From Streptomyces sp. ISL-98 (GTDB taxonomy: Bacteria > Actinomycetota > Actinomycetes > Streptomycetales > Streptomycetaceae): DNA of 64,000 bases. The notes beneath the pieces are model-generated. The model was not told where the DNA came from. It saw only the letters and a program-made list of their open reading frames with translations, and searched no databases. Positions 1 to 9,865 of the stretch are shown piece by piece. The DNA is taken from NCBI RefSeq assembly GCF_018614055.1, contig NZ_JAGGPB010000003.1, positions 1-64,000 on the forward strand, given 5' to 3'. A program made the position numbers and the translations under genes. The first letter of the stretch is position 1, and each line of letters begins with the position of its first letter.

Positions 1-1142
1 AGCACACCCGCCCCCGCCACCAGCCCGAACGCCAGCGTCGTCACCAGACCGAACGACACGACCAGCGACGTAGCGTCGGCGACCGCGCCGATTGCCGACG
101 GGGCGATCAGGCCCGAGGTGTACGTAATGGTCGCGACGCCCGCGATCGCCTGGCTCGGGTTCGGGCCGCTGCGGCCCGCCGCCGCGAAGGCCAGCGGGAC
201 GACGACCGCGACGCCTAGCCCGATCAGCGCGAACCCGCCCATCGCGACCGCCGGATGCGGCGCCACCACGACCAGCACGCCACCGGCCGTCGCCGCCACC
301 CCGCCCACCCGGACCGTACGCACGGCACCGAAGCGGTCGACCACCTTGTCCCCGGCGAGCCGCGCCACGGCCATCGTCAGCGCGAAGGCGGTGGTTGACG
401 CCGCGGCGAGGCCCGGCGACGTATCCAGTACGTCCCGCAGGTACACCGCCGACCAGTCCAGGCTCGCCCCCTCCGCGAACACCGCGCAGAACCCGATCGC
501 GCCGATCACCAGCGCCGACTTGGGCGGCAGCGCGAACCGCGGGGGCGCCTGCGCGTCAGGGGCGCTGCGCAGGTCGAGTACGCCCTGGCATGCGGCCAGG
601 CCGAGCACGGTGAGCGCGGCGGCGGCGAGCACGTGGTGCAGGCGGGCATCGCTGCCGAGGTGTGCGGCAAGCGTCCCCGCGGCCGAGCCGATCAGTGCGC
701 CCGCGCTCCACATGCCGTGCAGCCCGGACATGATCGACTTGTCGAGCCGGTTCTCGGTCTCGACGCCGAGGGCGTTCATCGCGACGTCCGACATGCCCGC
801 GGTGGCGCCGTACACGAAGAGCGCGGCGCACAGAGTGCCCAGATTCGTCGCCAGGGCGGGCAGCGTGAGAGAGAGCGTCCACAGTGCCAGCAGCCCCCGC
901 AGCGCGCCCCGCGCGCCGAAACGGTGGCTGATCGCGCCGGCCAGCGGCATCGCCACCGACGCGCCGATCGCCGGGAAAGCCAGCGCGAGGCCGAGCTGTC
1001 CCGCGCCGACGGAGGCGTGGTCCGCGATCCACGGGATGCGGGTGGCGAAGCTGCCCGTCACCGCGCCGTGCACACAGAAGACGGCGGCCACGGCGTAGCG
1101 CGCCCGCCTCAACTTCCCCTGACTGAAGACTTCGCCCGACAT
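1..1142 (-). CDS. MFS transporter, 3' end beyond the window
   Basis: The reverse strand reads open from an ATG at 1142 to the window edge, about 380 codons with no stop, so the C-terminus is missing. The start has a strong Shine-Dalgarno (GGGGAGGA) 8 nt upstream. The protein is almost entirely hydrophobic helices with short charged loops. An N-terminal RIPW motif and the loop between helices 2 and 3 (SHRFGARG) fit the major facilitator superfamily, probably a drug or sugar exporter acting at the plasma membrane. It diverges from a ROK regulator, and a palindrome at 1203-1225 sits between the two starts, so the regulator probably controls it. Substrate is unknown. Confidence 0.85.
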   Translation of the reverse strand, partial: MSGEVFSQGKLRRARYAVAAVFCVHGAVTGSFATRIPWIADHASVGAGQLGLALAFPAIGASVAMPLAGAISHRFGARGALRGLLALWTLSLTLPALATNLGTLCAALFVYGATAGMSDVAMNALGVETENRLDKSIMSGLHGMWSAGALIGSAAGTLAAHLGSDARLHHVLAAAALTVLGLAACQGVLDLRSAPDAQAPPRFALPPKSALVIGAIGFCAVFAEGASLDWSAVYLRDVLDTSPGLAAASTTAFALTMAVARLAGDKVVDRFGAVRTVRVGGVAATAGGVLVVVAPHPAVAMGGFALIGLGVAVVVPLAFAAAGRSGPNPSQAIAGVATITYTSGLIAPSAIGAVADATSLVVSFGLVTTLAFGLVAGAGV

Positions 1143-1202
1143 GCGTCGCGTCCTCCCCGGATCGTCCCCGGACCCTCGGTGCGTCCAGCGTGCCGGAGTA
1201 AA

Positions 1203-1225
1203 TTATCAGGAACCCTGCCTGATAA
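1203..1225. promoter_or_regulatory. palindromic operator candidate between the MFS and ROK genes
   Basis: A perfect 8-bp inverted repeat (TTATCAGG, 7-nt spacer, CCTGATAA) is the only AT-rich symmetrical sequence in the divergent intergenic region. It is 24 bp upstream of the ROK start and 61 bp upstream of the MFS start. ROK repressors bind palindromes of this size, so autoregulation plus control of the exporter is the simplest reading. The role is inferred. Confidence 0.65.
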
Positions 1226-1248
1226 ATAGATCTGAGAGGATCCGCGGC

Positions 1249-2421
1249 ATGCCCGCATCACCGAGCACCGCCCGGGCCATCAACGACCGGTTCGCTCTGA
1301 AGCTGCTTCAGGAAGAGGGCCCGTTGACGGCAGGGCAGCTGAAAACGCTGACCGGACTCTCCCGTCCCTCCGTCGCCGACCTGGTCGAACGGCTGCAAGG
1401 AGCAGGGCTGATCACCGTGGTCGGAGAGGCCGGGGCGCAGCGCCGCGGCCCCAACGCCCGGCTCTACGGGATCGTCGCGGACCGGGCGCACCTCGCCGCG
1501 CTCGACGTACGTACCCAGGGCGTCTCCGTCGTCGTCGCCGACCTGCTCGGCACGACCCTCGCCGAGGCGACCCTGCCGATCGACGGCGACACGACGGGAA
1601 CCGAGCCCGCCGTGGAGCAGGCGGTGGCACTGCTGGAACACACCGCCCGCGAGGCCGGGGCGCAGCGGCTGCACAGCCTCGGGATCGGCGCGCCCGGCCT
1701 GATCGACCCGGCCACCGGCGAACTCCGCCAGACCACAGGGCTGCCCGCCTGGCACCGCAGACTGGTCGCCGCCCTGCAGGAACGTCTTCCCGCCACGGTG
1801 CTCGTGGAGAACGAGACCAACCTCGCCGCCGTCGCGGAACAGCGGCTCGGCGCGGCCCGCGACCGTGACACCTTCGTGCTGCTCTGGCTCGGCCACGGCG
1901 TGGGCGCGGCGCTCGTTCTCGACGGCAAACTGCGCCGCGGGGCGTCGGGCGGCGCGGGCGAGATCGGCTTCCTGCCCGTGCCCGGCACCGTGGGGCTGCC
2001 GTCGGCGACCGCCTGCGACGGTGGCTTCCATTCGCTGGTGGGTGGCGCGGCCATCGCCCGACTCGCCGCCCGGCACGGCATAGCGACGCCCGGAGACACG
2101 TCCGCCGCTGCCGGTGTACGGGCGGCCCTGGCGGCGGGCCGTCGCGGCGAGCCCTTCCTGGACGCCCTGGCCACGCACCTTGCCGTAGGCGCGGCGGCCG
2201 TCACCGCGGTCCTCGACCCGGGCTGCGTCCTCCTGGGCGGCGAAACCGGCCACACGGGCGGCGCCGCCCTCGCCGAGCGCGTCGCCGACCGGCTGGCCGC
2301 CCTGTCACCGCTGCGCACGGAGGTACGGGCGGGGGAACTGGGCGACGGGGCGGTGCTCCAGGGTGCGCTGCTCACGGCGCGGGACGCGGCCCAGGACGAC
2401 GTATTCGCACCTCAGAACTGA
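1249..2421 (+). CDS. ROK family transcriptional regulator
   Basis: 390 residues. An N-terminal winged helix-turn-helix (about residues 10-70, with LTGLSRPSVADLVERL as the recognition part) precedes a sugar-kinase-like ROK domain. Visible landmarks are the phosphate-loop region near GIGAPGLIDP, ENETNLAA and GHGVGAALVLDG. The usual ROK zinc-binding cysteine cluster is not obvious; only one Cys (TACDGGF) lies in that area, so metal binding may be reduced. The ATG at 1249 is chosen because GAGAGGA lies just upstream and the reading frame before it covers the palindrome. The protein probably represses the divergent exporter and itself; the effector, expected to be a sugar or sugar derivative, is unknown. 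Confidence 0.88.
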   Translation: MPASPSTARAINDRFALKLLQEEGPLTAGQLKTLTGLSRPSVADLVERLQGAGLITVVGEAGAQRRGPNARLYGIVADRAHLAALDVRTQGVSVVVADLLGTTLAEATLPIDGDTTGTEPAVEQAVALLEHTAREAGAQRLHSLGIGAPGLIDPATGELRQTTGLPAWHRRLVAALQERLPATVLVENETNLAAVAEQRLGAARDRDTFVLLWLGHGVGAALVLDGKLRRGASGGAGEIGFLPVPGTVGLPSATACDGGFHSLVGGAAIARLAARHGIATPGDTSAAAGVRAALAAGRRGEPFLDALATHLAVGAAAVTAVLDPGCVLLGGETGHTGGAALAERVADRLAALSPLRTEVRAGELGDGAVLQGALLTARDAAQDDVFAPQN

Positions 2422-2463
2422 GAAAGTCCGCACCTTCCGCACCCCAGAAGGGAGCAAGAGGGA

Positions 2464-2498
2464 CCCGGCGGCGGGAAGGGCCGGTCTCCGCCGCCGGG
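2464..2498. terminator. bidirectional hairpin between convergent genes
   Basis: A perfect 11-bp GC stem (CCCGGCGGCGG / CCGCCGCCGGG) with a 13-nt loop lies between the stop of the ROK gene (2421) and the stop of the chitinase gene (2512, reverse strand). There is no U-tract, as is common for Streptomyces terminators. It can serve both converging transcripts. Confidence 0.75.
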
Positions 2499-2511
2499 CG
2501 TTCAACTGGGG

Positions 2512-4845
2512 TCAGCAGGCTCCGAGGTCCTGCCAGACGCCCCACTCACCGGTAGTACCCGGCTCCTCTCCCTTCGTCCACCACTTGGACTTCCAGGTGT
2601 GTGCCTTGTGGGAGACGGTCGTACTGCCTCCGTACTCGGCAGAGGCGCTCCAGGCGGGCGTCGCGGCGCACGGCCCGCCCGGGCTCGGCGTGGGGCTCGG
2701 GTCCGGCCCCGGGCCGGGATCGGTCCCCGGGTCCACCACCGTCGTACCGCGTGCCAAGTCCCCTGCCAGGGCGTACGACTGGCCGCCGAAGGTCACCGTC
2801 CAGTTGGACGGAGTGGACGTCGGCAGGTAGTAGACGAAGTCCAGCTCCACCGAGGCGCCGGGCGCCAGCGTCTGCCAGGCCGGGAGCTTCAGCGAGACGC
2901 GGTTGTAGTCGCCCTTCAGGCCGCCGATGTTGTTGGCGGCGGTGTGGTCGCTGCGCACGATCGTCGTGCTGAAGCCGGACTGGTCCTTGGCGTTGGCGGG
3001 CGCGGAGGTCGCGTAGTCGAACTGGAACTCCGTGCCGCCGGGCAGGGTCGCCTTCGAATTGTTCGTGATCTTCAGCTTGGGGCTGATGGGGTAATTCGAA
3101 TCGCCGAGCGGGAACTGGCCGAAGTCGACACCGATGTCCAGCGCCTTCGTCGGCAGTGTGACCGTGGACCGCTTCGCGCCGTACGGCGAGGCCGACTTGA
3201 ACGTGTCGTACATCGCGGTCGTCAGCGAATCACCGATCTCGTACTGCCCCTTGGTCGCGTTCCAGTCGTAGTCGCCCGCGAGCTCCCAGACCATCGTGCC
3301 GCCGATGCCCTTGTCCACCACGTAGTCGGCCTTCGCCTTGACCGACTGCTCGTCCTCCGTCGACAGGAAGACCTTCTTCTCCGCGTTCCACAGCCACGGC
3401 GCGACGAGCGTCGAGTCGTACTTACGGGCATACGTGCCGGTCAGCTTCGTGTCGGCCGGGAAGCCGTACTGCGTCACGTAGTCGCCGACGACGCCCTTCT
3501 CCAGGTTCTTCGCGTGCCACATCGGGTTGGACCCCGCCGGGGACTCCTTGCCCGCCGTGTCCTTGTCGTGCCACAGATTGTCGATGCCCGAAGCGCCGTC
3601 GCCGCACTTCGTCAGGCCTGCGCCGGCCGGGCAGTTCGTCGAAGGTGCCTTGCCCCACAGCCCGTCCGTTCCGCCCTGCACATTCTTGTGTCCACGGGTG
3701 TAGTACGGCAGGCCGATATTGATGCGCCCCGCCGGCATGGAGCCGCGGAAGTAGTGATAGGCCCAGTCGGTATTGAGATAACCGGTCCCGCCGTACTGCG
3801 CGGTGGAATACACGCCGGCGGCGGCCAGTTCGGCGTCCTTGCCGTCGTCGAAGAGCGAGGCATTGGGGCCGACGTATTCGTTCCAGGCGCCATGGAGGTC
3901 GTACGACATGATGTTGACGTAGTCCAGATACTTCTGGACCTGGAAAGTCTCCATGCCGCGCAGCAGATAGCCGGACGACGGCGCGGCGACCGTGAGCAGG
4001 TAGTGCCTGCCGTCGGCGGCGCCCGCCCGGTCGAGCTTCTCGCGCAGCGACTTCATCAGCGCGGCATAGCCCTTGACCAGCCCGGCACGGCGCCCGTTGG
4101 AGAACGAGAAGTCCAGCGGATTGCCCGCGTCCTTCATCGTCGTCGGGTACTCGTAGTCGATGTCGACGCCGTTGAATCCGTACTTCTTGATGAAGGCGAC
4201 CGTCGAGTCCGCGAAGGTGTCGATGCCGGCCTGGTTGACCGAACCGTCCGCGTTGGTCGCCATGGAGTAGAAGCCGCCGGAGTTCACCCGGTCGCCGTTG
4301 TCGGCGAAATACCCGCCGGTCTCTGCCCAACCGCCCACCGAGACAAGTGTCTTGACGTCCGGATGCTGCTTCTTGAATTTACTCAGCAGGTTGAAGTGGC
4401 CCTTGTAGGCGTACGCCGGGTCCATTTCCGCACCGGCCACACCGGGCCAGGTCATCCCGGTCGCGGCATTCTTCTCGCCGTCGGAGCCCACCGAGATCTT
4501 GTTGTCGCTGCCGATGTGCGCGAAGGCGTAGTTGAGGTGGGTGACCTTGTCCCACGGGATGTCGGAGGCGAGGTAGGCGGGCTCGCCGTTCTTGCCGGTA
4601 CGCCAGCCGGTGAAGTAGCCGATGACGCGGCGCTGGTGGTCGGCGCCCATCTTCTCGCGGCCCTCGGTGTCGTACACCGAGCAGTACGGGACATCGACGC
4701 CCGGCGTCTTGTACAGCCCGTCGGGACGGCAGAGCTCGTTGTCGGCTGCGTGCGAGACGCCTCCGGAGAGGGAGCTGAGCAGGAGTCCGGCGACGGCGGC
4801 GCCGGCGGCGAGCAGAGAGGTTTTCGCTCGGGTGGGGGACAGCAC
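2512..4845 (-). CDS. secreted GH18 chitinase with C-terminal chitin-binding module
   Basis: 777 residues. The Sec signal peptide spans about residues 1-34 (ends near VSHAA). The GH18 barrel follows: the SxGG strand is SVGG (169-172) and the catalytic DxxDxDxE strand reads FNGVDIDYE (224-232), with Glu232 as the expected acid. A ChiC-type beta domain follows the barrel (about 565-690). After a Pro/Gly/Asp linker comes a C-terminal CBM5/12-like module rich in Trp ([13 protein letters not shown]). It should hydrolyse chitin outside the cell. The GTG start at 4845 has a near-perfect AGGAGG 8 nt upstream. The promoter carries the direct repeats typical of Streptomyces chitinase genes (see 4914-4955). 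From memory it may correspond to ChiI of S. coelicolor. Confidence 0.95.
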   Translation of the reverse strand: MLSPTRAKTSLLAAGAAVAGLLLSSLSGGVSHAADNELCRPDGLYKTPGVDVPYCSVYDTEGREKMGADHQRRVIGYFTGWRTGKNGEPAYLASDIPWDKVTHLNYAFAHIGSDNKISVGSDGEKNAATGMTWPGVAGAEMDPAYAYKGHFNLLSKFKKQHPDVKTLVSVGGWAETGGYFADNGDRVNSGGFYSMATNADGSVNQAGIDTFADSTVAFIKKYGFNGVDIDYEYPTTMKDAGNPLDFSFSNGRRAGLVKGYAALMKSLREKLDRAGAADGRHYLLTVAAPSSGYLLRGMETFQVQKYLDYVNIMSYDLHGAWNEYVGPNASLFDDGKDAELAAAGVYSTAQYGGTGYLNTDWAYHYFRGSMPAGRINIGLPYYTRGHKNVQGGTDGLWGKAPSTNCPAGAGLTKCGDGASGIDNLWHDKDTAGKESPAGSNPMWHAKNLEKGVVGDYVTQYGFPADTKLTGTYARKYDSTLVAPWLWNAEKKVFLSTEDEQSVKAKADYVVDKGIGGTMVWELAGDYDWNATKGQYEIGDSLTTAMYDTFKSASPYGAKRSTVTLPTKALDIGVDFGQFPLGDSNYPISPKLKITNNSKATLPGGTEFQFDYATSAPANAKDQSGFSTTIVRSDHTAANNIGGLKGDYNRVSLKLPAWQTLAPGASVELDFVYYLPTSTPSNWTVTFGGQSYALAGDLARGTTVVDPGTDPGPGPDPSPTPSPGGPCAATPAWSASAEYGGSTTVSHKAHTWKSKWWTKGEEPGTTGEWGVWQDLGAC

Positions 4846-4913
4846 GGTCTGTTCCTCCTGGGGAGGGTCGGCCTGGCACCGCGAACTGGGGATTGGGTTC
4901 GCGTTGCGAGCAG

Positions 4914-4955
4914 ACGCTAAGAGGACTAGACCAGAGCGTCAATAGGTATGGACCA
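4914..4955 (-). promoter_or_regulatory. chitinase promoter with two 12-bp direct repeats
   Basis: Reading leftwards, TTGACG (4942-4937) and TAGCGT (4919-4914) form -35 and -10 boxes with exactly 17 bp between them. Two direct repeats, TGGTCCATACCT (4955-4944) and TGGTCTAGTCCT (4933-4922), flank and overlap the -35 region. Streptomyces chitinase promoters are known to carry such repeats, which mediate chitin induction and glucose repression. The inner copy also resembles the DasR recognition element (TGGTCTAGACCA). Confidence 0.85.
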
Positions 4956-5034
4956 ATCTCTGTGAGCCGGACCACAAGGCCTCGCATGCATGACCGTCGA
5001 TCAGGCGTGGCACACTGACCGTGTACCAGCAGCA

Positions 5035-5161
5035 GCGCACTCCGGGGTCGGTGTAATTCCGAACCGGCGGTTATAGTCCGCGACCCGGTCACCTCCAGTG
5101 GCCGGTTGAACAGGTGAAATTCCTGTACCGACGGTGAAAGTCCGGATGGGAGGCAGTGCGC
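5035..5161 (+). promoter_or_regulatory. FMN riboswitch (RFN element)
   Basis: The conserved RFN sequence is present in order: GGGGTCGGTG, ATTCCGAACCGGCGGT, AGTCCGCGAC, a variable arm, GGTGAAATTCCTGTACCGAC, GGTGAAAGTCCGGATGGGAG. The closing stem P1 is a perfect 7 bp (GCGCACT 5035-5041 with AGTGCGC 5155-5161). It precedes ribD by 165 nt. In that spacer CCTCTTTCGG (5225-5234) can pair with CCGAAGAGG (5306-5314), next to the ribD Shine-Dalgarno, a plausible translational expression platform. FMN binding should lower expression of the riboflavin operon. Confidence 0.95.
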
Positions 5162-5326
5162 GGCGGGCCGTCACAGGTCATTGGTACGCCGCTGTCGGCA
5201 GTCCGGCTCGCCCCCTGGGCGACCCCTCTTTCGGCCTCGGCGTTCCCAGTGCTCGTGGCGTGTTTCCCGCTCTCTGTCGTCATTGACAGGCCCCGGAGTC
5301 CGTGCCCGAAGAGGCAGGAGGACCCG

Positions 5327-6418
5327 GTGGCCACCGCAGCCGACGCAAACGCCATGCGCCGAGCCATTCTGCTCGCCGCACGCGGACTCGGCTCCACCAG
5401 CCCCAACCCGGTCGTCGGGTGCGTCGTCACCGACGCCTCCGGACAGACCGTCGGCGAGGGCTGGCACCAGCGCGCCGGCGGCCCGCACGCCGAGGTCCAC
5501 GCCCTGCGCGACGCGGGCGAAAAAGCCCGGGGCGGCACGGCGTACGTCACCCTCGAACCCTGCAACCACACGGGCCGCACAGGCCCCTGCGCCCAGGCGC
5601 TCGTCGATGCCGGGATCGCCCGTGTCGTGTACGCGGTCGCCGACCCGAACCCGCAGGCCACCGGCGGTGCGGACACCCTCCGCGCAGCCGGGATCGACAT
5701 CGAGCAAGGGCTCCTCGCCGACGAGGCCGAGGCGGGCAACATCGCCTGGCTGACCTCCGTACGCCTCGGCCGCCCGTACGTCCTGTGGAAGTACGCCGCC
5801 ACCCTCGACGGCAGGATCGCCGCCGCCGACGGCACCAGCCGGTGGATCACCTCGCCCGAGTCCCGCGCCGACGTCCACCGGCTGCGCGCCGAGGCGGACG
5901 CGGTCGTGGTCGGCTCGGGCACCGCCCGCGCCGACGACCCGCACCTCGCCGTACGCGGCATCGAAGGCGCCGTCCAGCCGCTGCGCGTCGTCGTCGACAC
6001 CGAGGCCACCGCCGTCAAGCCCGGCGCCCGCGTCCTCGACGACGCCGCGCCCACGCTCATCGCGGTCGCCGAGGACGCCGAGACCTGCCTTCCCGGTACC
6101 GATGTCGTACGGCTGCCAAGGACCGGGCGCGGCCTCGACATCCCCGCGCTCCTCGCCGACCTGCACGGACGCGGCGTCCGCTCCGTGCTCGTCGAAGGCG
6201 GCCCGACTCTCGCCGGAGCCTTCGTCGCCGCAGGCGCCGTCGACACCGTCGTCGGCTACCTGGCCCCCGCACTGCTCGGCGCAGGCCCCCATGCCCTCGC
6301 CGACGCCGGAATCCCCACCATGTCCGGGGCGTTGCGCCTCGACATGACCGAGGCCGTCCGTATCGGCCCCGATCTGCGCATCACCGCCACCGTCCAGCAC
6401 GTCCAGCAGGAGGACTGA
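5327..6418 (+). CDS. ribD: bifunctional RibD deaminase/reductase
   Basis: 363 residues. The N-terminal zinc deaminase domain shows HAE (PHAEVHAL) and the paired cysteines of PCNHTGRTGPC. The C-terminal reductase domain is DHFR-like and carries the KYAATLDGRIA start, STP-like GTSRWITSPESR and GPTLAGAF. It converts the GTP-derived pyrimidine to 5-amino-6-ribitylamino-uracil phosphate in riboflavin synthesis. The GTG at 5327 follows AGGAGG by 5 nt; the longer frame upstream runs through the riboswitch and is discarded. It is the first gene of the FMN-regulated operon and abuts ribE with no gap. Confidence 0.95.
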   Translation: MATAADANAMRRAILLAARGLGSTSPNPVVGCVVTDASGQTVGEGWHQRAGGPHAEVHALRDAGEKARGGTAYVTLEPCNHTGRTGPCAQALVDAGIARVVYAVADPNPQATGGADTLRAAGIDIEQGLLADEAEAGNIAWLTSVRLGRPYVLWKYAATLDGRIAAADGTSRWITSPESRADVHRLRAEADAVVVGSGTARADDPHLAVRGIEGAVQPLRVVVDTEATAVKPGARVLDDAAPTLIAVAEDAETCLPGTDVVRLPRTGRGLDIPALLADLHGRGVRSVLVEGGPTLAGAFVAAGAVDTVVGYLAPALLGAGPHALADAGIPTMSGALRLDMTEAVRIGPDLRITATVQHVQQED

Positions 6419-7027
6419 GTGTTCACCGGAATCGTCGAAGAACTGGGTGAAGTCACCGCCGTCGAGAACCTCGGCGACTCCTCCCGCTTCCGACTGCGCG
6501 GCCCTGTCGTCACCGAAGGCGCGAAGCACGGCGACTCGATCGCCGTCAACGGCGTCTGCCTCACCGTCGTCGACTTCGGCGGCGGCGAGTTCACCGCCGA
6601 CGTGATGGCCGAGACGCTCGACCGCTCCAGCCTCGGCGCCCTCACCACCGGCTCCCGCGTCAACCTGGAGCGCCCGATGGCGGTCGGCGGACGGCTCGGC
6701 GGACACATCGTCCAGGGCCATGTCGACGGGACCGGCACCATCGTCGAGCGCAAGCCCTCCGAGAACTGGGAGATCGTCAAGATCTCGCTCCCCGCAGCCC
6801 TCACCCGGTACGTCGTCGAAAAGGGCTCCATCACCGTCGACGGCGTCAGCCTCACGGTCGTCGACGCGGGCCCCGACTACTTCACCATCAGCCTCATCCC
6901 CACCACGCTCGCCCTGACCACGCTCGGCATCAAGCAGGCCGGCGATCCGGTCAACCTTGAGGTCGATGTCATCGCCAAGTACGTCGAGCGGCTGCTCGGC
7001 GCCAATGCCGAGGAGTCCGCCAAGTGA
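6419..7027 (+). CDS. ribE: riboflavin synthase alpha chain
   Basis: 202 residues, the normal size. It begins with the typical [10 protein letters not shown] and has two tandem lumazine-binding barrels, marked by VNGVCLTV (first half) and VDGVSLTV (second half) and the [12 protein letters not shown] linker. It dismutates two 6,7-dimethyl-8-ribityllumazine molecules to riboflavin. The GTG start immediately follows the ribD stop codon, and the stop overlaps the next start (GTGA), so translation is coupled along the operon. Confidence 0.96.
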   Translation: MFTGIVEELGEVTAVENLGDSSRFRLRGPVVTEGAKHGDSIAVNGVCLTVVDFGGGEFTADVMAETLDRSSLGALTTGSRVNLERPMAVGGRLGGHIVQGHVDGTGTIVERKPSENWEIVKISLPAALTRYVVEKGSITVDGVSLTVVDAGPDYFTISLIPTTLALTTLGIKQAGDPVNLEVDVIAKYVERLLGANAEESAK

Positions 7028-7677
7028 GCGCCGTGTCCTGGCTGAACAGCGAGGCCTTCACCGCCTTCGACCAGCACATCATGTGGTCCGACATGATCGG
7101 CAACACCATCGGACTCGCCGCGCTCGCGCTCGGCTGGCGCCGCTCCATATGGACCTGGCCCGCCCAGCTCCTGTCCGGCGTCATCCTCGTCGCCGCGTAC
7201 TACTCCGCGAACCTGAGCGGCGGCGTCGGCAAGCAGCTGCTGGTCATCGGTGTCGCGATGTGGGGCTGGCGGCAGTGGCAGCGCGGCAGGCAGCAGGCCC
7301 AGGACGGTTCGATCGCCGTCCGCTTCGCCACCTGGCAGGAGCGCGGACTGCTGCTGGCCGGGGCCGTGGTGGGCACGCTGGCTGTCGGCGGGCTGTTCAC
7401 GCTGTACCCGTCGCTGTCCTGGAGCCCCTGGGCCGACGCGTACATCTTCGTCGGCACGCTCGTCGCGATGGTCGCCCAGGCCCGGGGCCTGGTCGAGTTC
7501 TGGTTCGCCTGGCTGCTGGTCGACCTGGTGGGCGTGCCGCTCGCCTTCAGCAGCGGCCTGGCCTTCTCCGGTCTTGTGTACGTCGTCTACTTCGCCCTCG
7601 TCATCTGGGGTGCCTACGACTGGTGGCAGCGCTCGCGTACGAGCGTGAAGCCGGCCATGGAAGGAGCAGCAGCATGA
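7024..7677 (+). CDS. ribM: PnuC-like membrane transporter, probably RibM riboflavin importer
   Basis: 217 residues with about six or seven hydrophobic helices and the PnuC-family landmarks ([15 protein letters not shown] near the start, MWGWRQW in the middle, [14 protein letters not shown] near the end). PnuC proteins carry vitamin precursors across the plasma membrane. Members encoded inside actinobacterial riboflavin operons under an FMN riboswitch (RibM/PnuX) transport riboflavin, and this position between ribE and ribBA fits that subgroup. Start GTG overlaps the ribE stop by 4 bp; its own stop overlaps the ribBA start. Confidence 0.85.
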   Translation: MSAVSWLNSEAFTAFDQHIMWSDMIGNTIGLAALALGWRRSIWTWPAQLLSGVILVAAYYSANLSGGVGKQLLVIGVAMWGWRQWQRGRQQAQDGSIAVRFATWQERGLLLAGAVVGTLAVGGLFTLYPSLSWSPWADAYIFVGTLVAMVAQARGLVEFWFAWLLVDLVGVPLAFSSGLAFSGLVYVVYFALVIWGAYDWWQRSRTSVKPAMEGAAA

Positions 7678-8963
7678 GTGCCCTGCCCACCTGGTACAGC
7701 ACCGACAACGTCGAGGACCTCGCCCTCGACCCCGTCGAACAAGCCATCCGTGACATCGCGGCCGGGCGGCCCGTCGTCGTCGTCGACGACGAGAACCGGG
7801 AGAACGAGGGCGACCTCGTCATCGCCGCCGAGAAGGCGACCCCCGAGATCGTCGCCTTCATGATGAGCGAATGCCGCGGCCTGATCTGCGCCCCGATGGA
7901 GGGCGACGAACTGGAGCGGCTCGACCTTCCCCAGATGGTCGAGAACAACACCGAGTCGATGAGCACGGCCTTCACCGTCTCCGTCGACGCCTCGGCCGCC
8001 CACGGCGTCACCACCGGCATCTCGGCCGCCGACCGCGCCACCACCCTGAGGCTGCTGGCGAGCGGCGGGTCCACCGCGGGCGACTTCGTCCGTCCCGGCC
8101 ACATCTTCCCGCTGCGCGCCAAGCCCGGCGGCGTGCTCGTCCGCAACGGCCACACCGAGGCCGCCGTGGACCTCGCCAGGCTCGCGGGCCTGCGCCCGGC
8201 CGGCGCGATCGTCGAGATCGCCGGCGAGGACGGGGTGATGCTGCGGCTGCCCGAGCTGATCCCCTTCGCCCGCAAGCACGGCCTGACGATCATCTCCATC
8301 GAGGACCTGATCGCCTACCGCCGCACTTCCGACCCGACCGTCCGCCGCGAGGCCACCGTCAATCTCCCCACGTCCTTCGGGGAATTCACGGCGTACGGCT
8401 ACCGCTCCACCGTGGACGGCGTCGAACACGTCGCCCTGGTCCACGGCGAGATCGGCGACGGCGAAGACGTCCTCGTGCGGATGCACTCCGAGTGCCTGAC
8501 CGGCGACATCTTCCACTCGCAGCGCTGCGACTGCGGCCCCCAGCTGGAAGCGTCCATGCAGGCCATTACGGACGCGGGCCGCGGCATCGTCGTCTATCTG
8601 CGCGGCCACGAGGGCCGCGGCATCGGACTGCTGTCCAAGCTGCGCGCGTACGAACTCCAGGAGCTCGGCCGCGACACCCTCGACGCCAACCTGGAACTGG
8701 GCCTGCCCGCCGACGCGCGTGACTACGCGGCGGGGGCGCAGATCCTCGAAGACCTCGGCGTACACAGCCTCCGGCTGATGACCAACAACCCCGAGAAGAC
8801 CGCGGCGCTCGTACGGCACGGCCTGAAGGTCACCGGCCGCGAGGCCATGCCCGTCAAGGCGGGCGAGCACAATCTCCGGTACCTGCGGACCAAGCGGGAC
8901 CGGATGGGACACGACCTGCCCTGGCTGGACGGCACCCCCGCCTCCACCTGCGGCAACCAGTAA
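7674..8963 (+). CDS. ribBA: bifunctional RibBA: DHBP synthase / GTP cyclohydrolase II
   Basis: 429 residues. The N-terminal half is 3,4-dihydroxy-2-butanone-4-phosphate synthase ([11 protein letters not shown] acidic loop, [13 protein letters not shown]). The C-terminal half is GTP cyclohydrolase II with the zinc cysteines in [18 protein letters not shown] and the catalytic [12 protein letters not shown]. Together they supply both precursors of the pathway. The ATG at 7674 overlaps the ribM stop (ATGA). The open frame continues far upstream, but that part lies inside ribE and ribM and is not coding. Confidence 0.96.
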   Translation: MSALPTWYSTDNVEDLALDPVEQAIRDIAAGRPVVVVDDENRENEGDLVIAAEKATPEIVAFMMSECRGLICAPMEGDELERLDLPQMVENNTESMSTAFTVSVDASAAHGVTTGISAADRATTLRLLASGGSTAGDFVRPGHIFPLRAKPGGVLVRNGHTEAAVDLARLAGLRPAGAIVEIAGEDGVMLRLPELIPFARKHGLTIISIEDLIAYRRTSDPTVRREATVNLPTSFGEFTAYGYRSTVDGVEHVALVHGEIGDGEDVLVRMHSECLTGDIFHSQRCDCGPQLEASMQAITDAGRGIVVYLRGHEGRGIGLLSKLRAYELQELGRDTLDANLELGLPADARDYAAGAQILEDLGVHSLRLMTNNPEKTAALVRHGLKVTGREAMPVKAGEHNLRYLRTKRDRMGHDLPWLDGTPASTCGNQ

Positions 8964-8996
8964 AAAAGTCACCAACACAACTTTCAGGAGAGACGC

Positions 8997-9482
8997 GTGA
9001 GCGGCAAGGGCGCACCCGAACTGAGCGTGAAGAACTGCGGCGACCTGCGGGTGGCGGTGATCGCGGCCCAGTGGCACGAGAAGGTCATGGACGGCCTCGT
9101 CAACGGCGCCCTGCGCGCACTGCACGAGCTCGGCATCGACGAGCCGACCGTCCTGCGGGTCCCGGGCAGCTTCGAGCTCCCCGTCGTCGCCAAGGTCCTC
9201 GCGGGCCGCGGTTACGACGCGATCGTGGCGCTGGGCGTCGTCATCCGTGGCGGAACCCCACACTTCGAGTACGTGTGCCAGGGCGTCACCAACGGCCTCG
9301 TCCAGGTCTCCGTCGACACCGGCGTACCCGTCGGCTTCGGCGTGCTGACCTGCGACACCGAGGAGCAGGCCCTCGACCGGGCCGGCATCGAGGGCTCCAA
9401 CGAGGACAAGGGCCACGAGGCGGTGACCGCGGCCGTCGCCACCGCGACCACGCTGCGCACGGTTGCAGAGCCCTGGCGCTGA
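8997..9482 (+). CDS. ribH: 6,7-dimethyl-8-ribityllumazine synthase
   Basis: 161 residues, normal for the family. The active-site loop PGSFELP and the phosphate-binding [14 protein letters not shown] are present, as is the catalytic His in GHEAVTAA region. It condenses the ribitylamino-uracil with dihydroxybutanone phosphate and assembles as an icosahedral or pentameric shell. A GTG start follows CAGGAGAG. A 33-nt gap separates it from ribBA. It closes the riboflavin operon; hisE follows 35 bp later. Confidence 0.95.
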   Translation: MSGKGAPELSVKNCGDLRVAVIAAQWHEKVMDGLVNGALRALHELGIDEPTVLRVPGSFELPVVAKVLAGRGYDAIVALGVVIRGGTPHFEYVCQGVTNGLVQVSVDTGVPVGFGVLTCDTEEQALDRAGIEGSNEDKGHEAVTAAVATATTLRTVAEPWR

Positions 9483-9517
9483 GTGGCCACAGGCCACCCC
9501 GTACTCTTAGGACCATC

Positions 9518-9799
9518 ATGGCGAACAAACCCCCCAAGAGCTTCGAAGAGCTCTTCACCGAGCTCCAGCTCAAGGCCGCCAACGGCGACCCCTCGACCTC
9601 CCGCACCGCCGAGCTGGTGGACAAGGGTGTCCATGCCATCGGCAAGAAGGTCGTCGAGGAGGCCGCCGAAGTCTGGATGGCCGCCGAGTACGAGGGCAAG
9701 GAAGCCGCCGCAGAGGAGATCTCGCAGCTGCTGTACCACGTCCAGGTGATGATGGTCGCCCGCGGTATCTCCCTCGACGACGTCTACGCCCACCTCTGA
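9518..9799 (+). CDS. hisE: phosphoribosyl-ATP pyrophosphatase
   Basis: 93 residues. The all-alpha NTP-pyrophosphatase fold is recognisable from [17 protein letters not shown] and [14 protein letters not shown], which carry the magnesium-binding Glu residues. It catalyses the second step of histidine synthesis. The ATG at 9518 has a weak AGGA 5 nt upstream; a TACTCT box at 9502 could place a transcript start very close to the ATG. hisE and hisG are adjacent as usual in Actinobacteria, away from the main his operon. Confidence 0.92.
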   Translation: MANKPPKSFEELFTELQLKAANGDPSTSRTAELVDKGVHAIGKKVVEEAAEVWMAAEYEGKEAAAEEISQLLYHVQVMMVARGISLDDVYAHL

Positions 9800-9865
9800 G
9801 CTCCGCACGCTTCAACGCAACGCACGTACGACTACGACTCCCATCGCACAGAAGGACCTGACCTC

